Source: Paralcaligenes ureilyticus
Lineage (GTDB): Bacteria > Pseudomonadota > Gammaproteobacteria > Burkholderiales > Burkholderiaceae_B
Length of the DNA stretch: 64,000 bases
Assembly (NCBI RefSeq): GCF_004346225.1
Contig: NZ_SMAJ01000003.1
Location: 124,001-188,000 of the forward strand
Direction: 5' to 3'
Below, piece after piece: positions 9,615 to 17,711 of the stretch. The translations under genes and the position numbers were made by a program. The notes under the pieces are model-generated. The model did no database searches, was not told where the DNA came from, and saw only the letters and a program-made list of their open reading frames with translations. Position 1 is the first letter of the stretch. Each line of letters begins with the position of its first letter.

Positions 9615-10532
9615 ATGGATACCATCGCTCAGAATGAAATTACGGCGCATGTACAAACGGCGGGCGTGCGATTATCGAATACCGTCAGAACGCCGTGGTC
9701 CGAATTTTGGCGTAAGTTGCGCAAGCAGAAGCTCGCCGTCGCAGCGGGGCTGTTTTTGGTATTTCTGGTCGTTGTCGCCATTATTGCCCCCTGGATTGTT
9801 CCTTACGACGCCGAGAATTTTTTCGACTACGACTCTCTGAATGCCGGGCCGTCGTTGCTGCATTGGCTGGGCGTGGATTCGCTGGGGCGCGATATATATA
9901 GCCGGATATTGATGGGGTCTCGAATCTCTCTGGCCGCGGGCTTCCTGTCCGTTGCGCTAGGAGGGGTTGTCGGTACCTTCCTGGGTTTGATGGCGGGTTA
10001 CTACGAGGGCTGGTGGGAACGGATTACCATGCGGATATCCGATGTGCTGCTGGCCTTTCCAGGCATTCTTCTGGCGATTGGCGTGGTCGCTGCGATGGGA
10101 TCGGGCATGATCAATGTCATTGTGGCGGTGGCGGTATTCAGCGTGCCTGCATTTGCCCGCCTGGTTCGCGGCAATACCTTGTCGATAAAACACATGACCT
10201 ATGTAGAAGCGGTGCGCAGCGTGGGCGCATCCGATTGGACAATTATTTTCCGGCATATCTTGCCCGGCACGATTTCGCCCATTGTGGTGTACGGCACCAT
10301 GCGCGTGGGCACCTCGATTATTACGGCGGCGAGCCTGTCGTTTTTGGGTTTGGGCGCGCAGCCGCCTACGCCAGAGTGGGGCGCCATGCTTAACGAGGCC
10401 CGGTCCGATATGGTGCTGGCACCGCATGTGGCGATTTTTCCGGCCCTGGCCATATTCGTAACGGTGCTGGCGTTTAACCTGCTCGGAGATGGCTTGCGCG
10501 ATGCGCTCGATCCCAAGCTCGATACAAAATAA
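9615..10532 (+). CDS. gsiD: Glutathione/peptide ABC transporter permease
   Basis: 305-residue DppC/GsiD-type permease. It has the typical cytoplasmic N-terminus ending in [18 protein letters not shown], a first membrane helix, a periplasmic segment with [20 protein letters not shown] (the family's hallmark) and the coupling loop [23 protein letters not shown] 9615 lies a few bases after AAGGAT at the end of gsiC; a TTG directly before it is in frame but less likely. It is the last transporter gene of the operon and is followed after nine bases by a peptidase. Confidence 0.9.
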   Translation: MDTIAQNEITAHVQTAGVRLSNTVRTPWSEFWRKLRKQKLAVAAGLFLVFLVVVAIIAPWIVPYDAENFFDYDSLNAGPSLLHWLGVDSLGRDIYSRILMGSRISLAAGFLSVALGGVVGTFLGLMAGYYEGWWERITMRISDVLLAFPGILLAIGVVAAMGSGMINVIVAVAVFSVPAFARLVRGNTLSIKHMTYVEAVRSVGASDWTIIFRHILPGTISPIVVYGTMRVGTSIITAASLSFLGLGAQPPTPEWGAMLNEARSDMVLAPHVAIFPALAIFVTVLAFNLLGDGLRDALDPKLDTK

Positions 10533-10541
10533 GCACTGGCA

Positions 10542-11606
10542 ATGACTCAACTAAAACAAAGCGCCCCTCGCATCGGGGTGTTGCAGGCCGGGCCTTTGAA
10601 CCTGATCTCGGATGTCCCGGGCATTACGGTGGGCCATGCGACGCACGCCGATGCGCAGATACAAACAGGTGTGACGGTACTGCGGCCTCATGCGGGAGAC
10701 TTATTTCAAGACAAGGTTCCGGCGGCCGCTACCGTACTGAACGGTTTTGCCAAAAGCATAGGGTTGTTGCAACTCGATGAACTGGGGGTGCTTGAAACCC
10801 CAATTGCATTGACCAACACGTTTAGCGTCGCGGCGGTGGCGCAGGGGCAGGTTCGCCAGGCGATTGCCGCCAATCCGGAAATCGGCCGTTTGCTGCCGAC
10901 GGTCAACCCGCTGGTGTTCGAGTGCAACGATGGCTACCTGAACGACATTCAGGCGATGGCGCTGACCGAGCATGATTACCTGATGGCGTTCGATTCTGCG
11001 CAGCAGCGCTTCGGGCAAGGCGCTATCGGGGCAGGGCGGGGCATGTCGTGCTTTCAACTGAAAGGGGGTATAGGCTCGGCTTCACGGCAAACGCCAGGTG
11101 CCGATCCTTATACGGTAGGCGCGTTGGTGCTTGCCAACTTCGGCAAATTACCCATGTTGACGGTTGGTGGCCATTTGGTCGGGCCGCGCTTGCAGGCGAA
11201 GATTGGCGGCCACGACGATTCCGTGGAAAAGGGCTCCATTATTATTCTGGTCGCCACCGACGCGCCGCTGGACTCGCGGCAGTTGCGGCGCTTGTCTTTG
11301 CGTGCTGGCGTTGGCTTGAGCCGGACGGGGTCGGTCTTCGGCCATGGCAGCGGCGATGTGGCTTTGGCCTTTTCAACGGCTTATACCATCCCGCATTTGC
11401 CTGTGCGCAAGATGCCGTGCGTGGCGTTATTGCATGATGTGCTTCTGGACCCTTTGTTTCAGGCGTGTGCCGAGGCGGTGGAGCAAGCCATCGTGAACGC
11501 ATTATGGAGTGCCGAATCGATCCAGGGACGAAATGGGCATTGGCGCACGAGTATTGCCGACCTGATACCGGATTGGCAGCAATGGTTGAACACGACAGGG
11601 GATTAG
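10542..11606 (+). CDS. P1 family aminopeptidase (DmpA type)
   Basis: 354-residue self-processing peptidase related to DmpA L-aminopeptidase/D-esterase and beta-peptidyl aminopeptidases. The family opening DVPGITVGHATH is present, and the likely self-cleavage site is Gly231-Ser232 in KGSIIILVATDA, the serine becoming the nucleophile at the new N-terminus. The later GSGDVALAFSTAY block is also typical. No signal peptide is seen, so it should act in the cytoplasm on imported peptides. Spaced nine bases from gsiD and two bases from the next peptidase, it is clearly part of the operon. Exact peptide preference (L, D or beta) cannot be told. Confidence 0.88.
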   Translation: MTQLKQSAPRIGVLQAGPLNLISDVPGITVGHATHADAQIQTGVTVLRPHAGDLFQDKVPAAATVLNGFAKSIGLLQLDELGVLETPIALTNTFSVAAVAQGQVRQAIAANPEIGRLLPTVNPLVFECNDGYLNDIQAMALTEHDYLMAFDSAQQRFGQGAIGAGRGMSCFQLKGGIGSASRQTPGADPYTVGALVLANFGKLPMLTVGGHLVGPRLQAKIGGHDDSVEKGSIIILVATDAPLDSRQLRRLSLRAGVGLSRTGSVFGHGSGDVALAFSTAYTIPHLPVRKMPCVALLHDVLLDPLFQACAEAVEQAIVNALWSAESIQGRNGHWRTSIADLIPDWQQWLNTTGD

Positions 11607-11607
11607 C

Positions 11608-12426
11608 GTGAGAATTTTGATTTCAGCGGATATCGAAGGCGTTGCGGGAGTTTTTCATGCCGAGCAGACCCGTCCCGGCAACCCGGAGTACGAGCGAGCC
11701 CGCCTGTGGATGACGCAAGAAGCGAATGCGGCCGTCGAGGGGGCGTTTGATGGCGGCGCCACCGAGGTTCTGGTCAATGATTCGCATGGAAACTTTCGCA
11801 ATCTTTTGCTTGATCATCTGGACCGGAGAGCGCGCTATATACAGGGCAAGCCACGGTATCTGGGCATGATGACCGGGCTCGAATATGATTGCGATGCTGT
11901 CTTTATGGTTGGCTTCCATTCCCGGGCGCAGGGCCGGGGCGTATTGGCGCACACAATCAGCAGTTTTGCGTTTTCTCGCGTCGTATTCAATGGTCTCGAA
12001 TTGGGCGAGCCGGGCTTATATGCGGCCTTGGCTGGCGAGCGTGGTGTTCCTGTCGTACTGGGTACGGGCGATAATGTTTTTATCGAAGAAAATGCAGACC
12101 TTTTATCCAGCGCTATGTGGGTGGAGACCAAACAGGCTTCAGGCCTGAATAGTGCCTGCACCCTGACGCCGCTTGCGTCCCAGGAAGCGATACGCAGTGC
12201 CGCTGAGCAGGCAATATCGCGAGTTGCCCAGTCAAGACCCTTTGTCATCGCCGCACCTATCGATTGTGTGCTGACTACGACAACCAGTGGCATGGCAGAT
12301 TTATTTTGCCAGTGGCCAACGCTGGAGCGTATTGACGGGGTAACGGTAAGGTTTCATGCCGATACGGTTGAGTCGGCGGTCCGGATCCTCAACTGTTTGT
12401 CGGCCATGTCGGCGATGCTGCGCTAG
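11608..12426 (+). CDS. M55 family D-aminopeptidase (DppA-like)
   Basis: 272-residue zinc peptidase of the Bacillus DppA family. The metal-site residues fall at the same numbers as in DppA: Asp8 and Glu10 (SADIEGVAG), His60 (NDSHG) and His104 (GFHS), with Glu134 nearby. The GTG start lies two bases after the P1 peptidase stop, so the genes are coupled. DppA-type enzymes remove D-amino acids such as D-Ala from small peptides. With an isoaspartyl peptidase and a P1 peptidase in the same operon, imported peptides with unusual bonds or D-residues, for example cell-wall fragments, are plausible targets; this is inference. Confidence 0.9.
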   Translation: MRILISADIEGVAGVFHAEQTRPGNPEYERARLWMTQEANAAVEGAFDGGATEVLVNDSHGNFRNLLLDHLDRRARYIQGKPRYLGMMTGLEYDCDAVFMVGFHSRAQGRGVLAHTISSFAFSRVVFNGLELGEPGLYAALAGERGVPVVLGTGDNVFIEENADLLSSAMWVETKQASGLNSACTLTPLASQEAIRSAAEQAISRVAQSRPFVIAAPIDCVLTTTTSGMADLFCQWPTLERIDGVTVRFHADTVESAVRILNCLSAMSAMLR

Positions 12427-12618
12427 GGGCGCAATAACACGGTGCAGCGCATCGTAACGCGACGAAATAACTGCTTTTCTTCAAGCTCTCGCGATTTAAA
12501 AACCTTAGGCATATTATCCATTGCATCGAGCTATGGCGCTTGCCTTCGCGATCATGAAAATGGTCTCGACAGGTTCGGCCGGCACCATGCTTCTAAGGAA
12601 TTTCCGGGAGTTTATATC

Positions 12619-12798
12619 GTGAAAAAAGTATTGACCATCGCCGCATTATTTTCGCTGCTGGGTGGATGCGCCGTCTATGTGCCGAGGCATCAGGCCGTCG
12701 TAGTTCGCCCAGGAGTCGTCGCCGTTCGCCCTTATGCGCCGCCTGTCGTGGTGGCTCGCCCCTATCGTCGCCCTTATTACTATGGGCCGTACTATTGA
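12619..12798 (+). CDS. Small Pro/Tyr/Arg-rich lipoprotein
   Basis: 59-residue protein starting at GTG 12619 behind GGGAG. It has a lipoprotein signal peptide (KKVLTIAALFSLLGGC) with lipobox LGGC, so the mature chain is only about 42 residues anchored by Cys18. The rest is low-complexity, rich in Pro, Val, Arg and Tyr (PRHQAVVVRPGVVAVRPYAP), ending in YYYGPYY. Similar tiny lipoproteins are common and uncharacterised in this family. A longer frame upstream (to 12442) has no sensible N-terminus. The roughly 190 bases before it, after the M55 peptidase, show nothing else. Confidence 0.6.
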   Translation: MKKVLTIAALFSLLGGCAVYVPRHQAVVVRPGVVAVRPYAPPVVVARPYRRPYYYGPYY

Positions 12799-12845
12799 AG
12801 CGATGGCCAACGTCTGGAGCGGCGCGCAGGGCGATCTGCCGGCGT

Positions 12846-13340
12846 TCAGGCTTTAGGCAAATTTACGTGTACGGGCTGCGCGGCAAGCAGGGCAACCAGG
12901 CTTGCCGACGGTACGCTGATCATATAGCCACGGCGTCCGCCATTGAGGTAAATGACTGGATAGTCCAGCAAGCTCGCTTCCACCCAGACGGGCATTTTCT
13001 TGCGTGTTCCAAAGGGTGAAGTGCCGCCTACTTGGTAGCCCGAATGCTTTTGTGCGATGTCAGGCGAACAGGGGGCGATTTTTTTGGCGCCGATCTGGCG
13101 GGCCAGATTTTTAGTGGATACTTCGCAATCGCCATGCATGAGTACGATCAGGGGGTGGGTGTGCTCATCTTCCATGATGAGTGTTTTGGCCACTACATGT
13201 GGGTCTACGCCCAGTTGCCGCGCCGCTTCGGCGGCGCCTCCGTGGTCCAGATACTCGTAGGGATACTCGTCAAAGGCAATTTTGTGCTGCTTTAAAAATT
13301 GCGTGGCGGGGGTTTCGGAAACGTGTCTGGATTTGTTCAT
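12846..13340 (-). CDS. ybaK: Cys-tRNA(Pro) deacylase, YbaK/EbsC family
   Basis: 164-residue cytosolic editing factor that hydrolyses Cys wrongly attached to tRNA-Pro. The conserved lysine region VVAKTLIM, the STKNLARQIGAKK helix and the GGTSPFGTRKKMPVWVE signature of the YbaK fold are all present, and length fits the family (about 155-165). It lies convergent to the small lipoprotein gene and 17 bases after the xerD stop, on the same strand, so it may be transcribed with xerD. Confidence 0.9.
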   Translation of the reverse strand: MNKSRHVSETPATQFLKQHKIAFDEYPYEYLDHGGAAEAARQLGVDPHVVAKTLIMEDEHTHPLIVLMHGDCEVSTKNLARQIGAKKIAPCSPDIAQKHSGYQVGGTSPFGTRKKMPVWVEASLLDYPVIYLNGGRRGYMISVPSASLVALLAAQPVHVNLPKA

Positions 13341-13357
13341 GAGAGGTCAGCGTGTTT

Positions 13358-14284
13358 TTACCCGCGCGGGTGGTGTTTGGCATGCAAGGACTTGAGTCGT
13401 TCGCGTGCAACATGAGTATAAATCTGCGTGGTCGAAATATCGGCATGCCCCAATAGCATTTGAACCACCCGCAAATCGGCGCCGTGATTAAGCAGATGCG
13501 TGGCGAACGCATGGCGTAAAACGTGAGGGGACAGGGGTGTGTGTATATCGGCCTGCAACGCGTATTTCTTGACGATCAGCCAGAATGACTGGCGTGTCAT
13601 GGCCGCCGCCCGGGCGGTCACGAAGAGGGCATCGCAGCGGCGGGATCTGAGCAGGGCGGGGCGGGCCTGCGCCAGATATTGTTCGATCCAGTAAGCCGCT
13701 TCGGCCCCCATGGGGACCAGGCGGTCTTTGCCGCCTTTGCCCATGATGACACGCACCACGCCTTCGTTCAGGCTGACATCAAGCAGGTTCAGATTGACCA
13801 GCTCTGATACGCGCAAGCCTGTGGCGTACAGGGTTTCCAGCATGGCCCGATCCCGCAGGCCCAGGTCGGTGCGTTCGTGAGGCGCTTGCAGCAACTGTTC
13901 GACCTGATCTTCGGACAAGGTTTTTGGAAAACGGGCAACACGCTTGGCCGCGCGCAGGGTCAGGCACGGATCGTCGATGACGTGGCCCTGCCGCATCGCC
14001 CATAGGTAATAACGCCTCAGCGCCGCCAGGCGCCGGTTCGAGGTGCTGGCCTTGGTCGTGGCGTGGCGGGCCGCAAACCATTCCTGGATGTCCGCTGCCT
14101 GTGCCGCGTCCAGCCCGGTGCTTCCGTGGCCAGCCAGCCATTGCGCAAAAGCGGTAAGGTCGCGGCGGTAGGCGGCCAGGGTGTTGTCGGCCAATCCGTC
14201 TTCGAGCCAGACGGCGTCTATGAACGAATCGATTGAGGCGGGCGGCGAGAATGTCAAAAGGGTTTCCGTAGGGGGTAAGAACAT
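13358..14284 (-). CDS. xerD: Site-specific tyrosine recombinase XerD
   Basis: 308-residue tyrosine recombinase that, with XerC, resolves chromosome dimers at dif. An N-terminal SAM-like core-binding domain (about 15-105) precedes the catalytic domain. All catalytic residues are visible: Arg158 (TGLRVSEL), Lys183 (GKGGKDR), His254 and Arg257 (SPHVLRH), His280 (LGHADIS) and Tyr289 (TQIYTHV). I chose ATG 14284 because it gives the normal XerD length; the frame stays open upstream into the mod promoter and a dispersed repeat. No integrase-type extension or flanking element suggests it is mobile, so the housekeeping role is most likely. Confidence 0.88.
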   Translation of the reverse strand: MFLPPTETLLTFSPPASIDSFIDAVWLEDGLADNTLAAYRRDLTAFAQWLAGHGSTGLDAAQAADIQEWFAARHATTKASTSNRRLAALRRYYLWAMRQGHVIDDPCLTLRAAKRVARFPKTLSEDQVEQLLQAPHERTDLGLRDRAMLETLYATGLRVSELVNLNLLDVSLNEGVVRVIMGKGGKDRLVPMGAEAAYWIEQYLAQARPALLRSRRCDALFVTARAAAMTRQSFWLIVKKYALQADIHTPLSPHVLRHAFATHLLNHGADLRVVQMLLGHADISTTQIYTHVARERLKSLHAKHHPRG

Positions 14285-14318
14285 CCCGGTATTGCGAGTC
14301 AATTCTAAACGGTTTGGA

Positions 14319-14350
14319 TTGACTACCGTTATATACCTGTATATATTTCG
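14319..14350 (+). promoter_or_regulatory. modA promoter overlapped by a ModE-like operator
   Basis: A promoter TTGACT and TATATT with a 17-base spacer lies 89 bases before the modA start. A TATA-rich dyad (TATATA, CCTG, TATATA at 14330-14345, flanked by CG on each side) sits in the spacer and -10 box. ModE sites in other bacteria are palindromes of this CG-TTATAT type that overlap modA promoters, so molybdate-bound ModE would block polymerase here. The site also lies 35-65 bases upstream of xerD on the other strand. Confidence 0.65.
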
Positions 14351-14385
14351 CTTCAGGCCGGATGATATTTTGTACGAAGGGTTTT

Positions 14386-14410
14386 GTAGCGGCACCCCTT
14401 GTGGGTGCCA
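14386..14410 (+). repeat. Short palindromic repeat, copy D (AC version)
   Basis: Starts GTAGCGGCACCCC; arms GGCACCC and GGGTGCC. It lies in the modA 5' leader between promoter and start codon, so it would form a hairpin about 14 bases before the ribosome site. Confidence 0.85.
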
Positions 14411-14435
14411 TCCAGCCAATAAAAAGGGGTAAGCG

Positions 14436-15191
14436 GTGAAAGGACGGCTATCGGCAGTGTTTATGGCTTTGACGGTTCTCGGGTACATGTCCACGGCATC
14501 TGCCGGCCAGGTGGTGGTGTCTGCGGCGGCGAGCCTGACCAACGCTTTCAAGGCGGCGGCCGTGGCGTTTGAGTCGGATCATCATGACGTTCAGATTCTG
14601 CTGACTTTTGGCGCTTCGGACGTTGTTCTGCAGCAGATCATCAACGGGGCGCCGGCCGATGTGTTTGCTTCGGCCGACCAGAAGGCGATGGACAAAGCGG
14701 TTGCAGCCAAAGTGATCGAGCCCGCCTCGCGTCAGGATTTTGCGCGCAATGAGGTGGTTCTGATTGTGCCGGCAGACAGCAAACTGGGTTTACGATCGGT
14801 GGACGATTTAAAGCGCGCTGACGTCAAGCGCGTCACCTATGGCAATCCGGCATCGGTGCCGGTGGGCCGCTACACCATGGCATCGCTGAAAAAGGCTGGC
14901 CTGTGGGAGTCCTTGCAGGCCAAATCGATACTGGCGCAAAATGTGCGCCAGGCGCTGGATTACGTTGCGCGCGATGAAGTGGATGCGGGCTTTGTGTTTG
15001 GCACGGATGCCGCCATCATGCCCACCACCGTAAAAGTCGTGCAGCACCTGGCGTCGCCGCAGCCGGTGCTGTATCCGATTGCCTTGACTTTGCGCGGGCA
15101 GCACAACCAGGATGCCCAGGCGTTTATAAAATTCGTGCTTTCGCCGCAAGGCCAGGCGGTTCTGGCGCGGTACGGGTTCAAGAAGCCTTGA
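14436..15191 (+). CDS. modA: Molybdate ABC transporter, periplasmic binding protein
   Basis: 251-residue molybdate-binding protein. The signal peptide ends near STASAG. The mature chain starts QVVVSAAASLTNAF, the ModA ligand loop (SAAASL), and has FGASDVVLQQIINGAPADVFASAD, typical of the family. GTG start behind AAGGGG. The first gene of modABC; its stop overlaps the modB start by three bases. Expression is probably repressed by ModE through the operator upstream and may be modulated by a repeat hairpin in the leader. Confidence 0.93.
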   Translation: MKGRLSAVFMALTVLGYMSTASAGQVVVSAAASLTNAFKAAAVAFESDHHDVQILLTFGASDVVLQQIINGAPADVFASADQKAMDKAVAAKVIEPASRQDFARNEVVLIVPADSKLGLRSVDDLKRADVKRVTYGNPASVPVGRYTMASLKKAGLWESLQAKSILAQNVRQALDYVARDEVDAGFVFGTDAAIMPTTVKVVQHLASPQPVLYPIALTLRGQHNQDAQAFIKFVLSPQGQAVLARYGFKKP

Positions 15192-15880
15192 TACACGAAC
15201 TTAGCATTCCCTTATTGTTGTCGCTGAAGGTTGCCGGTTGGGCAACCTTGTTTGCGATGGTGCTTGGCGTTGGCCTGGCGTTTGGTTTGTCGCGGTGGCG
15301 TTCCGTCTGGTGCGATTTGGTCGATTCGGTGCTGACGCTGCCCCTGGTATTGCCGCCTACCGTGATGGGCTATTACCTGCTGGTTCTGTTCGGTCGCCGT
15401 GGCTGGTTGGGGGAGTTTCTGGCCAGATGGGGAATTGACCTGGTGTTTACGTGGCAGGGCGCCGTGATGGCCGCGACGGTTGTTGCATTCCCTCTGGTTT
15501 TGAAGTCGGCCCGGGCCGCGTTCGAAGAGATCGATCCGCAGATGGAAAACGCAGCGCGTGTTCTGGGCGTTAGTGAAACGGCGTTGTTTTTCAGGGTGGT
15601 ACTGCCCCTGGCGTTGCGTGGAATATTTGCCGGCGTTCTGTTGGCCTTTGCGCGTGCCCTTGGCGAATTCGGCGCCACTCTGATGATCGCCGGCAGCATA
15701 CCCGGGCGAACGCAGACCTTGTCGATTGCCATCTACGAGGCGGTTCAGGCAGGCGACGATGGCCTGGCCACGTTGCTGGTGCTGATTGTTTCGCTGACGT
15801 GTGTTGTCGTGCTGTGGGCCGCCAGCCGGCTGGTGCCCCCGCATGCACGTAATGCCACGGGCGTGCGGGGGCTGCGATGA
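15188..15880 (+). CDS. modB: Molybdate ABC transporter permease
   Basis: 230-residue inner-membrane permease with about five helices. LTLPLVLPPTVMGYYLLVLFGRRG is a ModB signature, and the coupling loop is EEIDPQMENAARVLGVSETA, contacting ModC. The likely TTG start overlaps the modA stop and the end overlaps modC by four bases, so the three genes are tightly coupled. Length and topology are normal for the family. Confidence 0.92.
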   Translation: MIHELSIPLLLSLKVAGWATLFAMVLGVGLAFGLSRWRSVWCDLVDSVLTLPLVLPPTVMGYYLLVLFGRRGWLGEFLARWGIDLVFTWQGAVMAATVVAFPLVLKSARAAFEEIDPQMENAARVLGVSETALFFRVVLPLALRGIFAGVLLAFARALGEFGATLMIAGSIPGRTQTLSIAIYEAVQAGDDGLATLLVLIVSLTCVVVLWAASRLVPPHARNATGVRGLR

Positions 15881-16578
15881 AGATTGAACTATGCATTCGG
15901 CGCCGCCTCGTTTCGCGTGATCGCGAGTTTGCTCTTGATGTGACGCTTGATACCGATACGCGCCGAGTGGCGTTGTTCGGCCCATCGGGTGCGGGCAAGA
16001 CCTTGACCATTCAGGCGGTTGCAGGGCTGATGCGGCCCGATCAGGGGCGCATCGCCATCAATGGCCGGGTTTTGTTCGACTCTGAAAAGCAGATAGATGT
16101 GGCACCCGCCGCGCGCAAGGTCGCGTATCTGTTTCAGGACTATGGACTATTTCCGCATTTGACGGTGCTGCAGAATATCTGCTTTGGCCTGAAAAAAGGT
16201 TGGCGCAATCCGGGGCGGCGCGATATTCCCGAGGCGGCGCGGCGCTGGATAGACACGTTTGAGCTGGAGGCCATTATCCACAGCCTCCCTGCGGAAATAT
16301 CCGGCGGCCAGAAGCAGCGTGTTGCGCTGGCGCGCGCTCTGGCCGTCGAGCCCGATATATTGCTGCTCGACGAGCCGCTGGCCGCGCTGCATGCGGCGCT
16401 ACGTAAAAAATTACGTATGGAACTGGCCGCGCTTCAACAACGGCTGGAAATTCCCATGATCGTCATTACTCATGATCCCGCGGATGTGCTGGAGCTGGCC
16501 GATGAGGTTTACGAAATAGGCGACGGGGTGATTACGGGGTCGGCCAGTCCTCGCGAGCTATTCGCCCGTGGGGATTGA
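15877..16578 (+). CDS. modC: Molybdate ABC transporter ATPase, short form without TOBE domain
   Basis: 233-residue ATPase of the molybdate importer. Walker A GPSGAGKT (35-42), Q-loop Gln87, signature SGGQKQR (142-148), Walker B LLLDEP (162-167) and switch His199 are present. Two oddities: the usual C-terminal TOBE/Mop region (to about 350 residues) is absent, and the D-loop reads LAALH where LSALD is expected, so the D-loop aspartate is His172 (codon CAT, one base from GAT). The D-loop joins the two ATP sites in the dimer. The gene is otherwise intact and in phase with modB, so it is probably functional. Confidence 0.9.
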   Translation: MKIELCIRRRLVSRDREFALDVTLDTDTRRVALFGPSGAGKTLTIQAVAGLMRPDQGRIAINGRVLFDSEKQIDVAPAARKVAYLFQDYGLFPHLTVLQNICFGLKKGWRNPGRRDIPEAARRWIDTFELEAIIHSLPAEISGGQKQRVALARALAVEPDILLLDEPLAALHAALRKKLRMELAALQQRLEIPMIVITHDPADVLELADEVYEIGDGVITGSASPRELFARGD

Positions 16579-16632
16579 GTCAGGGCGTTATTGATTTGAT
16601 TGGCGGGGTTTTGGTGGCATGCCAAATGGTGA

Positions 16633-16657
16633 TGGCACCCACAAGGGGTGCCGCTCC
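16633..16657 (-). repeat. Short palindromic repeat, copy E (AC version)
   Basis: Arms GGCACCC and GGGTGCC around the loop ACAAG, reading on the minus strand. It forms an inverted pair with copy F in the gap between the converging modC and modE genes, where either could serve as a transcript-end hairpin. Confidence 0.85.
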
Positions 16658-16678
16658 ATGATCGACCGCCACGTCTTT

Positions 16679-16703
16679 GTAGCGGCACCCCTTGTGGGTG
16701 CCA
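16679..16703 (+). repeat. Short palindromic repeat, copy F (AC version)
   Basis: Starts GTAGCGGCACCCC and ends GGGTGCCA. Second member of the inverted pair between modC and modE; neither copy is followed by a T-tract. Confidence 0.85.
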
Positions 16704-16742
16704 CGCGCCGCGGGCCCCGATCCTCCGCGTCGATCAACAAGA

Positions 16743-17573
16743 TCAATCCGTCACGCCCAGCATCACGCTGGAGGCTTTGAAGATGGCGATGGCCGGATCG
16801 CCTTTTTTCAGGCCCAGCTTTGTGACGCCTTCGCGGCTGACCATGGCGGCGATGACGCGGCCGGCCCCTATCTCGATGCATACTTCGGAATTCACGGCGC
16901 CTACCGTGATGCGGCTGATGTGCCCCGGCAATTGGTTGCGCGCCGACAAGGCCAGTCCGGCACCGGGCCGGCCGACAATGACGGATGTGGCCTTGATGAA
17001 GGCCAGTGCGCGCCGGCCGGGTTTAAGTTTCAGGTTGCGCACGCTTTCGTGGGTGATCGATGCCACCAGCTCGCAACCATCGCCCATGTCCAGAATCACT
17101 TCATCGTTGACCGCTCCGGCCTTGATTTGCCTGACGGTGGCGGCCAGTTTGTTGCGGGCCGAAGTTTGAATCATCATGTGCCCAATCAGCTCCAGATTTG
17201 GTGTGGATTTATCGCCGGCGTTGGTCACTCTGGCAATAAAATGGCGGTGTTCGGCCTCTACCTTTTGGTAAATGTCGATCAGCTCGCGAGCGCGAGCAGT
17301 CAGCAGGGCGCCGCCGCCGCGCTGGCCGCCGGTGCTGCGCAACACCAATGGCTCGCCCGCCAGGTTGTTCATGGCATCCACCGCATCCCAGGCAGCCTTA
17401 TAGCTGATGCCGATTTTTTTTGCCGCGGCGGTGATGGAGCCCTCTTGCCCGATGGCGGCCAGGAGTGCCATGCGCCTTTGGCTTCCCCAGTTCTGGTCGC
17501 CCGAGCTGAGGAAGATCGAGCCGGTGAGGGTGATTGCAGCGGCGCCAGAGGGTTTGCTTGGACGAGTAGCCAT
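16743..17573 (-). CDS. modE: Molybdate-responsive transcriptional regulator ModE
   Basis: 276-residue repressor. The N-terminal winged helix (about 15-110) has QEGSITAAAKKIGISYKAAW and LVLRSTGGQRGGGALLT, both classic for ModE. Two tandem Mop/TOBE domains follow, each beginning TSARNKL or LSARNQL and ending FIKATSVIV or FKASSVML; they bind molybdate. I chose ATG 17573 (MATRPSK); the open frame upstream has no family similarity. It converges on modC, so regulator and transporter are adjacent but separately transcribed. It presumably binds the dyad before modA. Because ModC lacks its own TOBE part, ModE is the only Mop-bearing protein here. Confidence 0.92.
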   Translation of the reverse strand: MATRPSKPSGAAAITLTGSIFLSSGDQNWGSQRRMALLAAIGQEGSITAAAKKIGISYKAAWDAVDAMNNLAGEPLVLRSTGGQRGGGALLTARARELIDIYQKVEAEHRHFIARVTNAGDKSTPNLELIGHMMIQTSARNKLAATVRQIKAGAVNDEVILDMGDGCELVASITHESVRNLKLKPGRRALAFIKATSVIVGRPGAGLALSARNQLPGHISRITVGAVNSEVCIEIGAGRVIAAMVSREGVTKLGLKKGDPAIAIFKASSVMLGVTD

Positions 17574-17711
17574 GGCGTATAAGTGTAAGCCCTGTGGCAC
17601 GATAGCGGGGCTGCTTGCTTTACTATGCGGAAACAGCGCGGCACGGACGAGATGTGCGCGACGCTGTTGCGTGACCTTGTGGCGGTGTACGACCTGGGCG
17701 ATACAAAAACG

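Noticed and set aside
13358-14551. Longer xerD reading frame starting at 14551
   Set aside because: The extra 89 codons cover the mod promoter, the ModE dyad and repeat copy D; 308 residues from ATG 14284 is the normal XerD length.
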